Positions 35,930-44,068 of a stretch of DNA of 64,000 nt are shown here, one piece after another; position 1 is the stretch's first letter, and each line of letters opens with the position of its first letter. The notes beneath the pieces were generated by a model. The model saw only the letters and a list, made by a program, of their open reading frames with translations. It was not told the origin of the DNA and searched no databases. Source of the DNA: Hyphomonas sp. (GTDB lineage: Bacteria; Pseudomonadota; Alphaproteobacteria; Caulobacterales; Hyphomonadaceae). Both the position numbers and the translations under genes were made by a program. The stretch lies in assembly GCA_013791775.1 (NCBI GenBank), contig VMTE01000010.1, positions 1 to 64,000 of the forward strand. The letters are read 5' to 3'.

Positions 35930-37423
35930 ATGACGGCCACTGCGGCTGCGGCTGACAGCGCGAACGGACACATCACCGGTTACGGTACCAAGGCGTACCG
36001 TTCCTATGTGCTGGTCGCGCTCACACTGATCTACACGCTGAATTTCATCGACCGCACCGTGATCACGGTCGTCGCGCAGCCGATCATCAACACCTTCAAC
36101 CTCTCTGACGGCCAGTGGGGCCTGCTGACCGGCCCGCCCTTTGCCCTCTTCTATGCGCTGATGGGCATCCCGATCGCGATGTGGGCGGACCGGGGCAACC
36201 GCGTGATGATCATTTCGCTCTGCGTGATCATCTGGTCGCTGATGACGCTGTTCTGCGGCCTTGCGGCCAGCTTCGTCTGGCTGCTGCTGTTCCGCGTCGG
36301 CGTCGCTATCGGCGAGGCCGGCTGCACGCCGCCTGCCAATTCGATCATCACCGACTACTATCCGCCCAAGAGCCGCGCCAACGCGATCGGCATTTATTCG
36401 ATGGGCGTCACGCTCGGCGGCGTGCTCGCCCAGCTTTTCGGTGGCCAGCTGGCCAGCCTCAAGGGCGAGACCTTCGGCGGCTGGATGAATGCCATCGGAC
36501 TTGGCGGCCTGATGTCCGGTATCAACTGGTCAGAAGTGGAAGGCTGGCGCCTTGTCTTCGTCATCGTCGGCGCGCCGGGCCTGATCGTCGCGCTTGTGCT
36601 CTGGCTCACCGCCCGCGAGCCGCCGCGCGGCTTCTCCGATCCCAAATCGGCCAACCCGGAAAAGGCCGGCTTCTTCGAGGCCTTCAAGGAATTCGGCGCC
36701 AAGCCGACCTTCTGGACCCTGTCGCTCGGCGCCGCCTTCGTGGCCTTCGTCGGCTATGGGCTGATCAGCTTCCAGGCGCCGTTCCTGCAACGCGTCCACG
36801 GGGTCAACGTGCGCGATGCGGCCATGCTCTATGGCGCGCCGCTGGCCGCCGTGGCGGCATTCGGCACCTTTGCGGGCGGCTTCCTGTCAGAGCGTCTGGC
36901 GCCCCGTTTTCCCTCGGTCGCCGCCTGGTTGCCGGGTGTCGGCCTGCTGATCGCGGTGCCGGCCTACGTGTTCGCCTTCCTGGCGCCGACCCTGCCCATG
37001 GCCTTCGGGCTGTGGATCGTCGCCGCCATTGCGCACTACGCCTACCTCGGCGCCCAATATACGGTATCGACCTCGATCGTCAGCCCGCGCTCGCGCGCCA
37101 CGACCGTCTCGGTGATGCTGCTGATCATCAGCCTCATCGGCAACGGGGTCGGCCCGCTGTTCACTGGCATGATGAGCAGTGCGTTCATGGCCGGCATGGT
37201 CAAGAAAGCCGGACTCGAGGACGCCTTCGCCACGTTCAATCCGGGCCTCTGCGCCGCCAATGTGGAAGAGCTCGGCGTCAACGGCCCGGCGCTCTGCTCC
37301 GCCTATGCCGAAGGGCTGCGCCAGTCGATGGTCGCCACGGTGCTGTTCTTCGTGATCGCCGCGACGTTCTATTTCCTCGCTGCGCGAACCTACCAGAAGG
37401 ACCGCTGGACGCCCGCCACCTGA
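35930..37423 (+). CDS. MFS transporter (spinster-like family)
   Basis: A 497-residue transporter with twelve predicted spans. LNFIDRTVITVVAQPI in the first span and MWADRGNRVMI between the second and third spans form the MFS A-motif region; IGEAGCTPPANSIITDYYPPKSRA follows. The same features in the next gene mark both as the bacterial spinster-like/ACS relatives. Substrate unknown, perhaps an organic acid or lipid-related compound. GGGAGGCG precedes the ATG. The next gene, 38 bases downstream, is a paralogue, so the two likely form one transcript. Confidence 0.87.
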   Translation: MTATAAAADSANGHITGYGTKAYRSYVLVALTLIYTLNFIDRTVITVVAQPIINTFNLSDGQWGLLTGPPFALFYALMGIPIAMWADRGNRVMIISLCVIIWSLMTLFCGLAASFVWLLLFRVGVAIGEAGCTPPANSIITDYYPPKSRANAIGIYSMGVTLGGVLAQLFGGQLASLKGETFGGWMNAIGLGGLMSGINWSEVEGWRLVFVIVGAPGLIVALVLWLTAREPPRGFSDPKSANPEKAGFFEAFKEFGAKPTFWTLSLGAAFVAFVGYGLISFQAPFLQRVHGVNVRDAAMLYGAPLAAVAAFGTFAGGFLSERLAPRFPSVAAWLPGVGLLIAVPAYVFAFLAPTLPMAFGLWIVAAIAHYAYLGAQYTVSTSIVSPRSRATTVSVMLLIISLIGNGVGPLFTGMMSSAFMAGMVKKAGLEDAFATFNPGLCAANVEELGVNGPALCSAYAEGLRQSMVATVLFFVIAATFYFLAARTYQKDRWTPAT

Positions 37424-37461
37424 TCCCCCTCGCCCTTGCCTGACTGACCGTGGAGACCCGC

Positions 37462-38961
37462 ATGACCGACGCCGCCACCCCTGGCCAGACAACTGCCGAA
37501 GCCCTGCCGGGATACCAGACCGGTTTCAGGACACCGCTTTACCGCGGCTATGTGCTCTCTTCGCTGCTCGTTGTTTACATCTTCAACTTCATCGACCGTT
37601 CGATCTTCGCGATCCTGACGGAACCGATGAAAGTGTCGCTGAAACTCGAAGACTGGCATATGGGCCTGCTGGGCGGGCTTGCCTTCGCGATCTTCTACAC
37701 GACCCTTGGCATTCCGATTGCGCGCATTGCCGAACGCAAGAGCCGGATGCTGATCATCGTCATCTCGCTGTCGCTGTGGAGCCTGATGACCGTGCTCTGC
37801 GGCTTCGCCACGAGCTTCATCACCATGTTCATCTTCCGTCTTCTGGTCGGGGTGGGTGAGGCTGGTTGCACGCCTCCCGCGCAATCGGTGATCGCGGACT
37901 ATTTCAAGCCCACCAGCCGCGCGACCGCCGCCTCGATCTACGCGCTCGGCGTACCGCTCGGCGGCATGATGGCGGGCCTCTCGGCGGGTCCGATCAACGA
38001 CTACGTCACCGGGCACAATGTCCACGCCCTGTTCGGCGCCTGGGGCTGGACCTGGGCGCAGAACCTGATTGCCTGGGAAAACGTTGAAGGCTGGCGCATC
38101 GCCTTCGTGGCGGTCGGATTGCCCGGCGTGCTCTTCGCAGCGATCCTGGCCTTCACCGTGAAGGAGCCGCCGCGCGGCTACAGCGATCCGCCGGGCGCCG
38201 ACCGCAAGGGCCCGCCCGAAGCCTTCCTCTCCGCCCTCGGCGGCCTGATGCGCAAGCCGACCTATGTGCACGTCGTCATCGGCGCTTCGATTGCCTCTTT
38301 TGCCGGCTACGGCATCGCCGCTTTCTCGACCTCCTTCCTGCTGCGCACCCACCATCTGACGCTGACCGAAGCGGCGCTGATCTTCTCGCTGGTGCTGGGC
38401 CTGATGGCGGCGCTCGGCGTGTTCCTGTCCGGCTTCCTCGCCGACAAGCTGGCGAAGCGGTTCAAGACCGCGCTGTCGTGGATGCCGGCCCTCGGCATGG
38501 GCCTGTCGGTCCCGCTCTACTGGATGGGCTATATGGCGCCGAGCGTGCCGCTGATGCTGCCGCCGCTGATGCTGGCGGCGACGCTGCACTATTTCTACCT
38601 CGGCCCGATGTATGCCGTCTCGACCGGCGTGGTCGACAGCCGGACCCGGGCGACCGCCGTTTCGATCACCCTGTTCGCCGTGAACCTGATCGGCATCGGC
38701 CTCGGCCCGACCCTGGCGGGCATGCTGTCCACTTTCCTCAAGTCGATGCTGCTGGCCGGCGCCGACGTTGGTGTCACGCTCGACATCTGCAAGGCTGCAG
38801 CCGGTCTCGGCCCGGACCAGATCGCCGCCTGCACCTCGGCCAATGCGAAGGGCCTGCAATGGACGATCGTGATCTTCGCCACGCTGTATGGCTGGGCCGC
38901 CCTCCACTACCTGCTGGCGGGCAAGACGCTGACGCGTGACATGCTGTCGAAAACTGCGTAA
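37462..38961 (+). CDS. MFS transporter (spinster-like family), paralogue of preceding gene
   Basis: A 499-residue protein with twelve predicted spans, beginning YVLSSLLVVYIFNFIDRS. The motif GVGEAGCTPPAQSVIADYF and the loop VKEPPRGYSDPPGADRK match the preceding transporter closely, indicating tandem duplication and divergence. Both carry the insert with EGWR before span six. A GTG four codons upstream is in frame, but ATG 37462 is preferred. It ends eleven bases before thrB. Substrate unknown. Confidence 0.87.
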   Translation: MTDAATPGQTTAEALPGYQTGFRTPLYRGYVLSSLLVVYIFNFIDRSIFAILTEPMKVSLKLEDWHMGLLGGLAFAIFYTTLGIPIARIAERKSRMLIIVISLSLWSLMTVLCGFATSFITMFIFRLLVGVGEAGCTPPAQSVIADYFKPTSRATAASIYALGVPLGGMMAGLSAGPINDYVTGHNVHALFGAWGWTWAQNLIAWENVEGWRIAFVAVGLPGVLFAAILAFTVKEPPRGYSDPPGADRKGPPEAFLSALGGLMRKPTYVHVVIGASIASFAGYGIAAFSTSFLLRTHHLTLTEAALIFSLVLGLMAALGVFLSGFLADKLAKRFKTALSWMPALGMGLSVPLYWMGYMAPSVPLMLPPLMLAATLHYFYLGPMYAVSTGVVDSRTRATAVSITLFAVNLIGIGLGPTLAGMLSTFLKSMLLAGADVGVTLDICKAAAGLGPDQIAACTSANAKGLQWTIVIFATLYGWAALHYLLAGKTLTRDMLSKTA

Positions 38962-38972
38962 GCCCGCCGCCG

Positions 38973-39968
38973 ATGGCGGTTTACACCCAAGTTTCCGATG
39001 AGGCGCTGTCGGCCTTTCTGGCCGCCTACGACCTCGGCGCGGCCCTTTCGTTCAAGGGCATTGCCGAAGGCGTGGAGAACTCGAACTATTACCTTGAGAC
39101 GGAGAAGGGCCGGTTCATCCTGACCCTGTTCGAGAAACGGGTGAATGCCGCCGAGCTGCCCTACTTCATCGGGCTGAAACAGCATCTGGCCGGCAAGGGC
39201 TATCCCTGCCCGCAGCCGGTGATGGGCCGCGACGGAGAAGCGCTGCGCACGCTGGAAGGCCGCCCGGCGGTGATCGTCACTTTCCTCGAAGGCCTGTCGC
39301 CCCGGCGGCCGAATGTGCGCCAGTGCCGGGGGCTGGGCGAAGGCCTGGCGCGGATGCACCTCGCCCTCGCGGACTTTGCGATGACGCGCGAGAATTCGCT
39401 GGGGCCAAAGGCCTGGGCGCCGCTCTGGGCGGGCCGGGCGGAGGCGGCTGAAGCCTTGCAACCGGGCCTGTCCCCGCTCGTCGAAGCCTGCTTCGCCGCG
39501 CTGGACACGTCGCCGGCCTTCGATGGCCATCTGCCGCGCGGCACCATCCATGCCGACCTGTTTCCGGACAATGCCTTCTTCCTGGGCGACACCTTCTCCG
39601 GCGCCATCGACTTCTACTTCGCCTGCACGGACGCGCTCGCCTATGACCTCGCCGTGTGCCTCAATTCCTGGGCTTTCGACGAAGGCCATGCGAGCGATGC
39701 CTCGGGCCTTGAATACAACTATTCGAAGGGCGCCGCGCTGATCGCGGGCTACCAGTCCGTGCGTCCGCTGAGCGGTCCGGAGCGCGACGCCCTGCCTGTG
39801 CTTTGCCTCGGCTCGGCCATGCGCTTCTTCCTGACGCGGCTGGCGGACTGGACCTCGACACCCCCCGGTGCCTTGGTCCGGCCCAAGAACCCCCTTGAAT
39901 ATGCCGCGCGTCTCGCGTTCCATCTCAGGACTACCAAGGCAGCCGAGTACGGACTTCAGGGGGTATAG
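38973..39968 (+). CDS. thrB: Homoserine kinase (ThrB type II)
   Basis: This 331-residue kinase phosphorylates homoserine for threonine synthesis. It is the choline/aminoglycoside kinase-fold form common in alphaproteobacteria rather than the GHMP form. Family-specific features are YTQVSDEALSAFLAAYDLG at the start, GVENSNYYLET, the Brenner-type motif IHADLFPDNAFF around residue 190 and the metal-binding AIDFYFACTD. In relatives thrB is usually followed directly by rnhA; here two unknown genes come between. The ATG of the next gene follows the stop at once. Confidence 0.93.
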   Translation: MAVYTQVSDEALSAFLAAYDLGAALSFKGIAEGVENSNYYLETEKGRFILTLFEKRVNAAELPYFIGLKQHLAGKGYPCPQPVMGRDGEALRTLEGRPAVIVTFLEGLSPRRPNVRQCRGLGEGLARMHLALADFAMTRENSLGPKAWAPLWAGRAEAAEALQPGLSPLVEACFAALDTSPAFDGHLPRGTIHADLFPDNAFFLGDTFSGAIDFYFACTDALAYDLAVCLNSWAFDEGHASDASGLEYNYSKGAALIAGYQSVRPLSGPERDALPVLCLGSAMRFFLTRLADWTSTPPGALVRPKNPLEYAARLAFHLRTTKAAEYGLQGV

Positions 39969-41030
39969 ATGGGTAACATGACCGGGTTTCGGCGCAGCTT
40001 TCTTGCGGCGGCAACTGTACTGGCGATGGCGCAGGCGCCTTTCGCCCTGGCCGAGCCGATCAGCGTGACGGGCGGCGCGGTGCAATTGCCCACCTCCGGC
40101 CTGATCATCGACCTGCCGGTCACCCAGGGCCAGCCCTACAAGCTCAGCGGCAGCTGGGCGCTCAATGCGGCGGGCGACCTGTTCGACACCCGCGACGTGA
40201 TCGACGAATTTGACCCCGCGACCGGGGCGCTGGTCGCCGGCAACTGGATCCAGCTCGGCTATTTCAATGCCGGCGGCTGCGCCAACCTGCTCGCCCAGAT
40301 GAGCCATGCCGCGCCGGTCATCTTCAGCGAAACGCTGTGGGGTGAGCAGTGGTCCGTGCTGAACGGCGTGTTCGATTTCGAGAACGACCTTGGCCGCCGG
40401 CCCGCCGCCGCGCTCTGCCGCGAGAACGCCGATGGTGAGGCGCTGCTGCTGCAACACTTCATGGTGGACCAGCCCGAGACGCTGGCCTACCCGGCGCTGA
40501 TGACCAGCGTACGCGCTTCCGCCGTGCTGGCCGCCGCCTCGCGCGCCTATTCCGCAAACCGCTTCGGCGACATCCAGCCGACGCGCCGCCCCGAGGTGAA
40601 GGCGCGCGGCGAAGGCACGCCTGCACGCCGCGTCCACCTACCGAAAGCGGGCCTCGACGTGGACCTGCCGGACGACGGATACCTCTGGCTGCTCGCATCG
40701 GACGGCGACGCAGAGACGGACATGCTGAACCGCTTGCTGCCGACCCTGCCGGAAGTTTCGGTCGAGGTGCTGGTGGCCGGCGGCTATACCTGCAGCGAAA
40801 TGATCGCCTCGTTTGATGATCCGGCCATGCGGGACGTGACCCCGACCGGGTTGCCGGACGGCTGGATCGCCAGTCCCGGCGTCGTCGTGGGCGACGAGAT
40901 CGAACTGATCGCCTGCCACGATACCGGCGCAGACGCCCTGCTGGCCGGCATCTTTCAGGGTACGGATGATCGGGACGTCTCGGCGCTGGCGCCGATCCTC
41001 AATGCCTTTGCGGCGGCGGAGGTGAGATAG
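39969..41030 (+). CDS. Exported protein of unknown function
   Basis: A 353-residue protein with a signal peptide ending PFALA-E (about residue 28). Mature sequence opens with beta strands (ISVTGGAVQLPTSGLIIDLP) and has a repeat-like second half that restarts with RRVHLPKAGLDVDLPDDGYLWLL near residue 222, hinting at two related domains. Cysteines occur in pairs such as GGCANLL and CRENAD. No family recognised. Immediately follows thrB with no gap, so it is in the same transcript. Confidence 0.72.
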   Translation: MGNMTGFRRSFLAAATVLAMAQAPFALAEPISVTGGAVQLPTSGLIIDLPVTQGQPYKLSGSWALNAAGDLFDTRDVIDEFDPATGALVAGNWIQLGYFNAGGCANLLAQMSHAAPVIFSETLWGEQWSVLNGVFDFENDLGRRPAAALCRENADGEALLLQHFMVDQPETLAYPALMTSVRASAVLAAASRAYSANRFGDIQPTRRPEVKARGEGTPARRVHLPKAGLDVDLPDDGYLWLLASDGDAETDMLNRLLPTLPEVSVEVLVAGGYTCSEMIASFDDPAMRDVTPTGLPDGWIASPGVVVGDEIELIACHDTGADALLAGIFQGTDDRDVSALAPILNAFAAAEVR

Positions 41031-41036
41031 CCCGTC

Positions 41037-41606
41037 ATGCCCGGCGAACCCGGAAGGGCGGACGACACACTCCCCGCCTACGCGACGACGCCGCGGCCGA
41101 AGCGGGTGAAGCGGATCCGGCTGGCGCTGCTGGTTTCATCCTTTGCCGCATGCCTCAGCGTGACGCTGATGGGCTTTGTCTTCAAGTGGCTGATGCTGCT
41201 AGCCTTTGGCATCATGGGTAGCCCGCTTGGCGTCGGCGAAAGCGGATTTCTCGGCGGCGCGCAGATGGCCTTGCAACTTGCGTCGCTGAACTTCTTCCTC
41301 TTTTTCATCACGGTGCCTGCCGCCGCGCTGGCGCTCGGCCTGTCAATCGGTCGGTTTCCGCACAAGGGGATTACCGCGATCAAGCCTTACCTGCGCTGGG
41401 GTGGGATCTGGGGCGCCATCCTGGTTGGCAGCACGACATTCGTGTTCGGCTGGTTCGGCGGAGCGGAATCGGCGGCCGGCGCGCTGGTGGCGGGCAGCCT
41501 GGTCGGCGCCATCGCGGGGGCTTTCTGCGGATTCCTGCTGCACGCCATCGTCGCCCCGGCGCGTCAGCTGACGGACGTGGACGTCAACGTCTTCGGACCG
41601 GCTTGA
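41037..41606 (+). CDS. Membrane protein of unknown function
   Basis: A 189-residue protein with four predicted spans (about residues 28-56, 76-102, 120-140 and 148-172). The N-terminus is polar and arginine/lysine-rich (RPKRVKRIR), likely cytoplasmic. It lies six bases after the exported protein gene and 31 bases before rnhA. No conserved domain recognised. Confidence 0.65.
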   Translation: MPGEPGRADDTLPAYATTPRPKRVKRIRLALLVSSFAACLSVTLMGFVFKWLMLLAFGIMGSPLGVGESGFLGGAQMALQLASLNFFLFFITVPAAALALGLSIGRFPHKGITAIKPYLRWGGIWGAILVGSTTFVFGWFGGAESAAGALVAGSLVGAIAGAFCGFLLHAIVAPARQLTDVDVNVFGPA

Positions 41607-41637
41607 CGCTCCCGGCGAAGCGGGCCACCTCGCGGGC

Positions 41638-42084
41638 ATGACCGACAGAATCGAAATCTGGACAGACGGCGCCTGCAGCGGCAATCCTGGCCCGGGCGGC
41701 TGGGGCGCGCTGATCCGCTGGAACGGCCACGAGAAGGAACTTTTCGGCGGCGACCCGGCGACCACCAACAACCGCATGGAAATGATGGCCGTGATCGAAG
41801 CGCTGGGCGCGCTGAAGCGGCCGTCTAAGGTGACGCTGAACGTGGATTCCACCTATGTGAAGGACGGCCTGACCAAGTGGATCAAGGGCTGGAAACGCAA
41901 TGGCTGGAAAACCGCCGACAAGAAACCTGTGAAAAACCAGGACCTGTGGATGGCAATGGAAGAGGCCTGCGCCCGGCACGAGATCACCTGGAAATGGGTG
42001 AAGGGCCATGACGGCGACCCCGGCAACGAACGCGCCGACGCCCTCGCCCGTCAGGGTACGGACGAAGCGCGACGGCGCAAGTAA
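41638..42084 (+). CDS. rnhA: Ribonuclease HI
   Basis: This 148-residue enzyme cleaves RNA in RNA-DNA hybrids. The catalytic carboxylates are D10 ([14 protein letters not shown]), E48 ([12 protein letters not shown]), D70 (LNVDSTYV) and the final aspartate in [10 protein letters not shown]. The basic handle is present as [21 protein letters not shown]. Length and order match the single-domain bacterial enzyme. The thrB-rnhA linkage is known from other alphaproteobacteria. Confidence 0.96.
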   Translation: MTDRIEIWTDGACSGNPGPGGWGALIRWNGHEKELFGGDPATTNNRMEMMAVIEALGALKRPSKVTLNVDSTYVKDGLTKWIKGWKRNGWKTADKKPVKNQDLWMAMEEACARHEITWKWVKGHDGDPGNERADALARQGTDEARRRK

Positions 42085-42187
42085 CGCAGGCGGACGCGGC
42101 GAGGCCCGGCCGGTTTGCTCGCGTCTCGGGAATTGGCACACTCTCTCCGCAGGCCCTTGAGAAGAGGGACTACTTTGCTTCTTCCTT

Positions 42188-42266
42188 TCCGCTCGTCCCC
42201 GCGCAGGCGGGGACCGGGTGAGGCAAGCGCCTCGCGAGACCCCCGCCTGCGCGGGGGTGAGCGGAA
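42188..42266. repeat. Palindromic (REP-like) element downstream of rnhA
   Basis: Left arm 42188-42213 and right arm 42240-42266 share TTCCGCTC and CCCCGCGCAGGCGGGG as reverse complements with two or three mismatches. A small hairpin (gaggc..gcctc) fills the centre. It lies between the convergent rnhA and ctrA genes. The block with CCCCGC..GCGGGG is of the type repeated between alphaproteobacterial genes. Confidence 0.75.
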
Positions 42267-42320
42267 GTTAGAACCCCGGGGATTGGAATGAGCCCGCACC
42301 GTTCGCTCTTGCAGCGGACA

Positions 42321-42351
42321 TGAAAACGCCCCGGCGCAGGGGCCGGGGCGT
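42321..42351 (-). terminator. Rho-independent terminator of ctrA
   Basis: A ten-base stem (acgccccggc at 42326-42335 with gccggggcgt at 42342-42351) and six-base loop, followed on the minus strand by TTTTCA. It begins 27 bases after the ctrA stop codon. Confidence 0.8.
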
Positions 42352-42377
42352 CTGGTATTGCAGCCGTAAAGATCGCC

Positions 42378-43091
42378 TCAGGCGGCTTCTTCGATTTCGT
42401 TCGTCTTCTGGCTCGGGCGCGGATCGCGCAGCACATAGCCGCGGCCCCAGACGGTCTCGATATAGTGGTTGCCGGCGGTTGCCTGCTGCAGCTTCTTGCG
42501 GAGCTTGCAGATGAACACGTCGATGATCTTGAGTTCCGGTTCGTCCATGCCGCCATACAGGTGGTTGAGGAACATTTCCTTGGTCAGCGTCGTGCCCTTG
42601 CGCAGCGAGAGCAGCTCGAACATCGCGTATTCCTTGCCGGTCAGGTGGACGCGCTCGCCTTCCACTTCGACCGTCTTGGCGTCGAGGTTGACGACGATTT
42701 CACCGGTGCGGATCACGCTTTCGGCATGGCCTTTCGAGCGGCGCACGATGGCGGTGATGCGGGCGATCAGCTCGTCCTTGTTGAACGGCTTGGTAAGGTA
42801 GTCGTCAGCGCCGTAACCGAGGGTTTTCACCTTCGCCTCGATGTCCGGGTTGCCCGACAGGATCATCACCGGCGTGTTGACGCGGCTCATGCGCAGCTGT
42901 TTCAGGACCTCAAAGCCGGAGATGTCCGGCAACGACAGGTCCAGAAGGATCATGTCGTACTCGTAGACCTTGCCGAGATCGACACCGTCTTCGCCGAGGT
43001 CCGTCATATAGACGTTGAATCCTGCGGCCTTCAGCATCAGCTCAATGGAGCGTGCCAGTGCCCGATCATCTTCAATCAATAGGACGCGCAT
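42378..43091 (-). CDS. ctrA: Cell-cycle master response regulator CtrA
   Basis: This 237-residue OmpR-family regulator controls cell-cycle, flagellar and division genes in Caulobacterales. The receiver domain (1-120) has D8/D9 and phospho-acceptor D51 (ILLDLSLP) and K103 (LTKPF). The winged-helix DNA-binding domain has the recognition segment [16 protein letters not shown] and [13 protein letters not shown]. Sequence identity to Caulobacter CtrA is obvious over the whole length. The C-terminus ends in EEAA; in CtrA a terminal pair of alanines is the ClpXP degradation signal, so regulated proteolysis is likely. A terminator follows. Confidence 0.97.
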   Translation of the reverse strand: MRVLLIEDDRALARSIELMLKAAGFNVYMTDLGEDGVDLGKVYEYDMILLDLSLPDISGFEVLKQLRMSRVNTPVMILSGNPDIEAKVKTLGYGADDYLTKPFNKDELIARITAIVRRSKGHAESVIRTGEIVVNLDAKTVEVEGERVHLTGKEYAMFELLSLRKGTTLTKEMFLNHLYGGMDEPELKIIDVFICKLRKKLQQATAGNHYIETVWGRGYVLRDPRPSQKTNEIEEAA

Positions 43092-43224
43092 CGCTCGTCT
43101 CCCGAATCACTTGAGGCTGGTTTAGCCCGATTGTTAACACTTGTGAATCCTAACGCCTCAATCTTGTTAACAAGTTAATGAGGTGTACGGATACTGACGA
43201 TTTATTCACTAATCCCAACACGGA
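43092..43224 (-). promoter_or_regulatory. ctrA promoter region with GANTC and TTAA motifs
   Basis: This 133-base gap is AT-richer than its surroundings. It holds two GANTC sites (GAATC at 43104-43108 and 43145-43149), the CcrM methylation sequence used to time ctrA transcription in Caulobacter, and several TTAA half-sites (for example TTAACAAGTTAA at about 43167-43178) of the kind bound by CtrA, though none has the full TTAA-N7-TTAA spacing. The -35/-10 positions are not certain. Confidence 0.55.
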
Positions 43225-44064
43225 TCATAAACCCACCGCGGCAGGTTGCCCTTCGCCCAGAAGGGTTTGGGCGACAGCCATCACATCCTGCACCGGCTGG
43301 GCCTGTGGATCGGTGGAGATCAGCGTTCGCTGGCACCGGATCGCATCGCGAACCTTCGGATCGCGCATTACGGTTCCCGCATGTCTTGGACGGAAGCCGA
43401 GGAAAGTGGCACAGGCGCGCGCGATCGCTTCATAGGTTCGCTGGCCCGCTGCGCGGGTGTCGGCCTGGTTGATACAGATGATGGGTTCGACATTCGGCGC
43501 ATAGCCGCGCAGCACCTTGATGAAGGCATAGGCGTCGGTCATCGAGGCGGGGTCATCGGTGATCACGACCAGCGCCTTGTCGCCGGCGCGGGCGAGGCGC
43601 ATGCAGTTGGCTTCGATGCCGGCACCGAGGTCGAGCACGAGATGGTCATACTGGAGCGCCAGCGCCGACAGGCCGGCGGCGAGACGGGCGACTTCCTCGG
43701 GCGGCAGTTCGGCGAGCGCACCGGAACCCGACCGGCCCGGCAACACATCGAAACCGCCGCCGCCGGCGCCGCCATCGACCGGCGTGACCGCGTCATCGAG
43801 TTCGACCCAGCCGGCCACGACGGCGGCAAGGTCTGTTTCCGGCGCGATGCCGAGCTGGACGTCCACGTTGGCGAGGCCAAGGTCGCCGTCGACCAGCAGC
43901 ACCCGGCGGCCGGCTTTGGCCAGCGACGAGGCCAGCGTGATCGAAATGAAGGTTTTCCCCACCCCGCCCTTGCCACTCGCCACCGCGATGATGGAGGCAG
44001 GCGTGACCCGCGGTGCGGGCCTCGCGGCGGGACGGTCCTGGGATCGGCGCATGGTGAAACTCAT
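43225..44064 (-). CDS. flhG: FlhG/YlxH-type MinD-like ATPase
   Basis: A 279-residue MinD/ParA-family ATPase that in other bacteria sets flagellar number together with FlhF. The deviant P-loop is SGKGGVGKTF (31-38), switch I is LVDGDLGLANVDVQLG, and switch II is HLVLDLGAGIE. A short N-terminal arginine/proline-rich segment could hold the FlhF-activating region. It lies four bases after the FlhF-like gene, read in the same direction, which supports the assignment. An ATG four codons further in is possible. The ctrA gene follows downstream. Confidence 0.8.
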   Translation of the reverse strand: MSFTMRRSQDRPAARPAPRVTPASIIAVASGKGGVGKTFISITLASSLAKAGRRVLLVDGDLGLANVDVQLGIAPETDLAAVVAGWVELDDAVTPVDGGAGGGGFDVLPGRSGSGALAELPPEEVARLAAGLSALALQYDHLVLDLGAGIEANCMRLARAGDKALVVITDDPASMTDAYAFIKVLRGYAPNVEPIICINQADTRAAGQRTYEAIARACATFLGFRPRHAGTVMRDPKVRDAIRCQRTLISTDPQAQPVQDVMAVAQTLLGEGQPAAVGL

Positions 44065-44068
44065 GGGA

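Noticed and set aside
38907-40637. 576-codon minus-strand frame opposite thrB and the next gene
   Set aside because: thrB motifs are unambiguous on the plus strand and the antisense frame has no recognisable domain.
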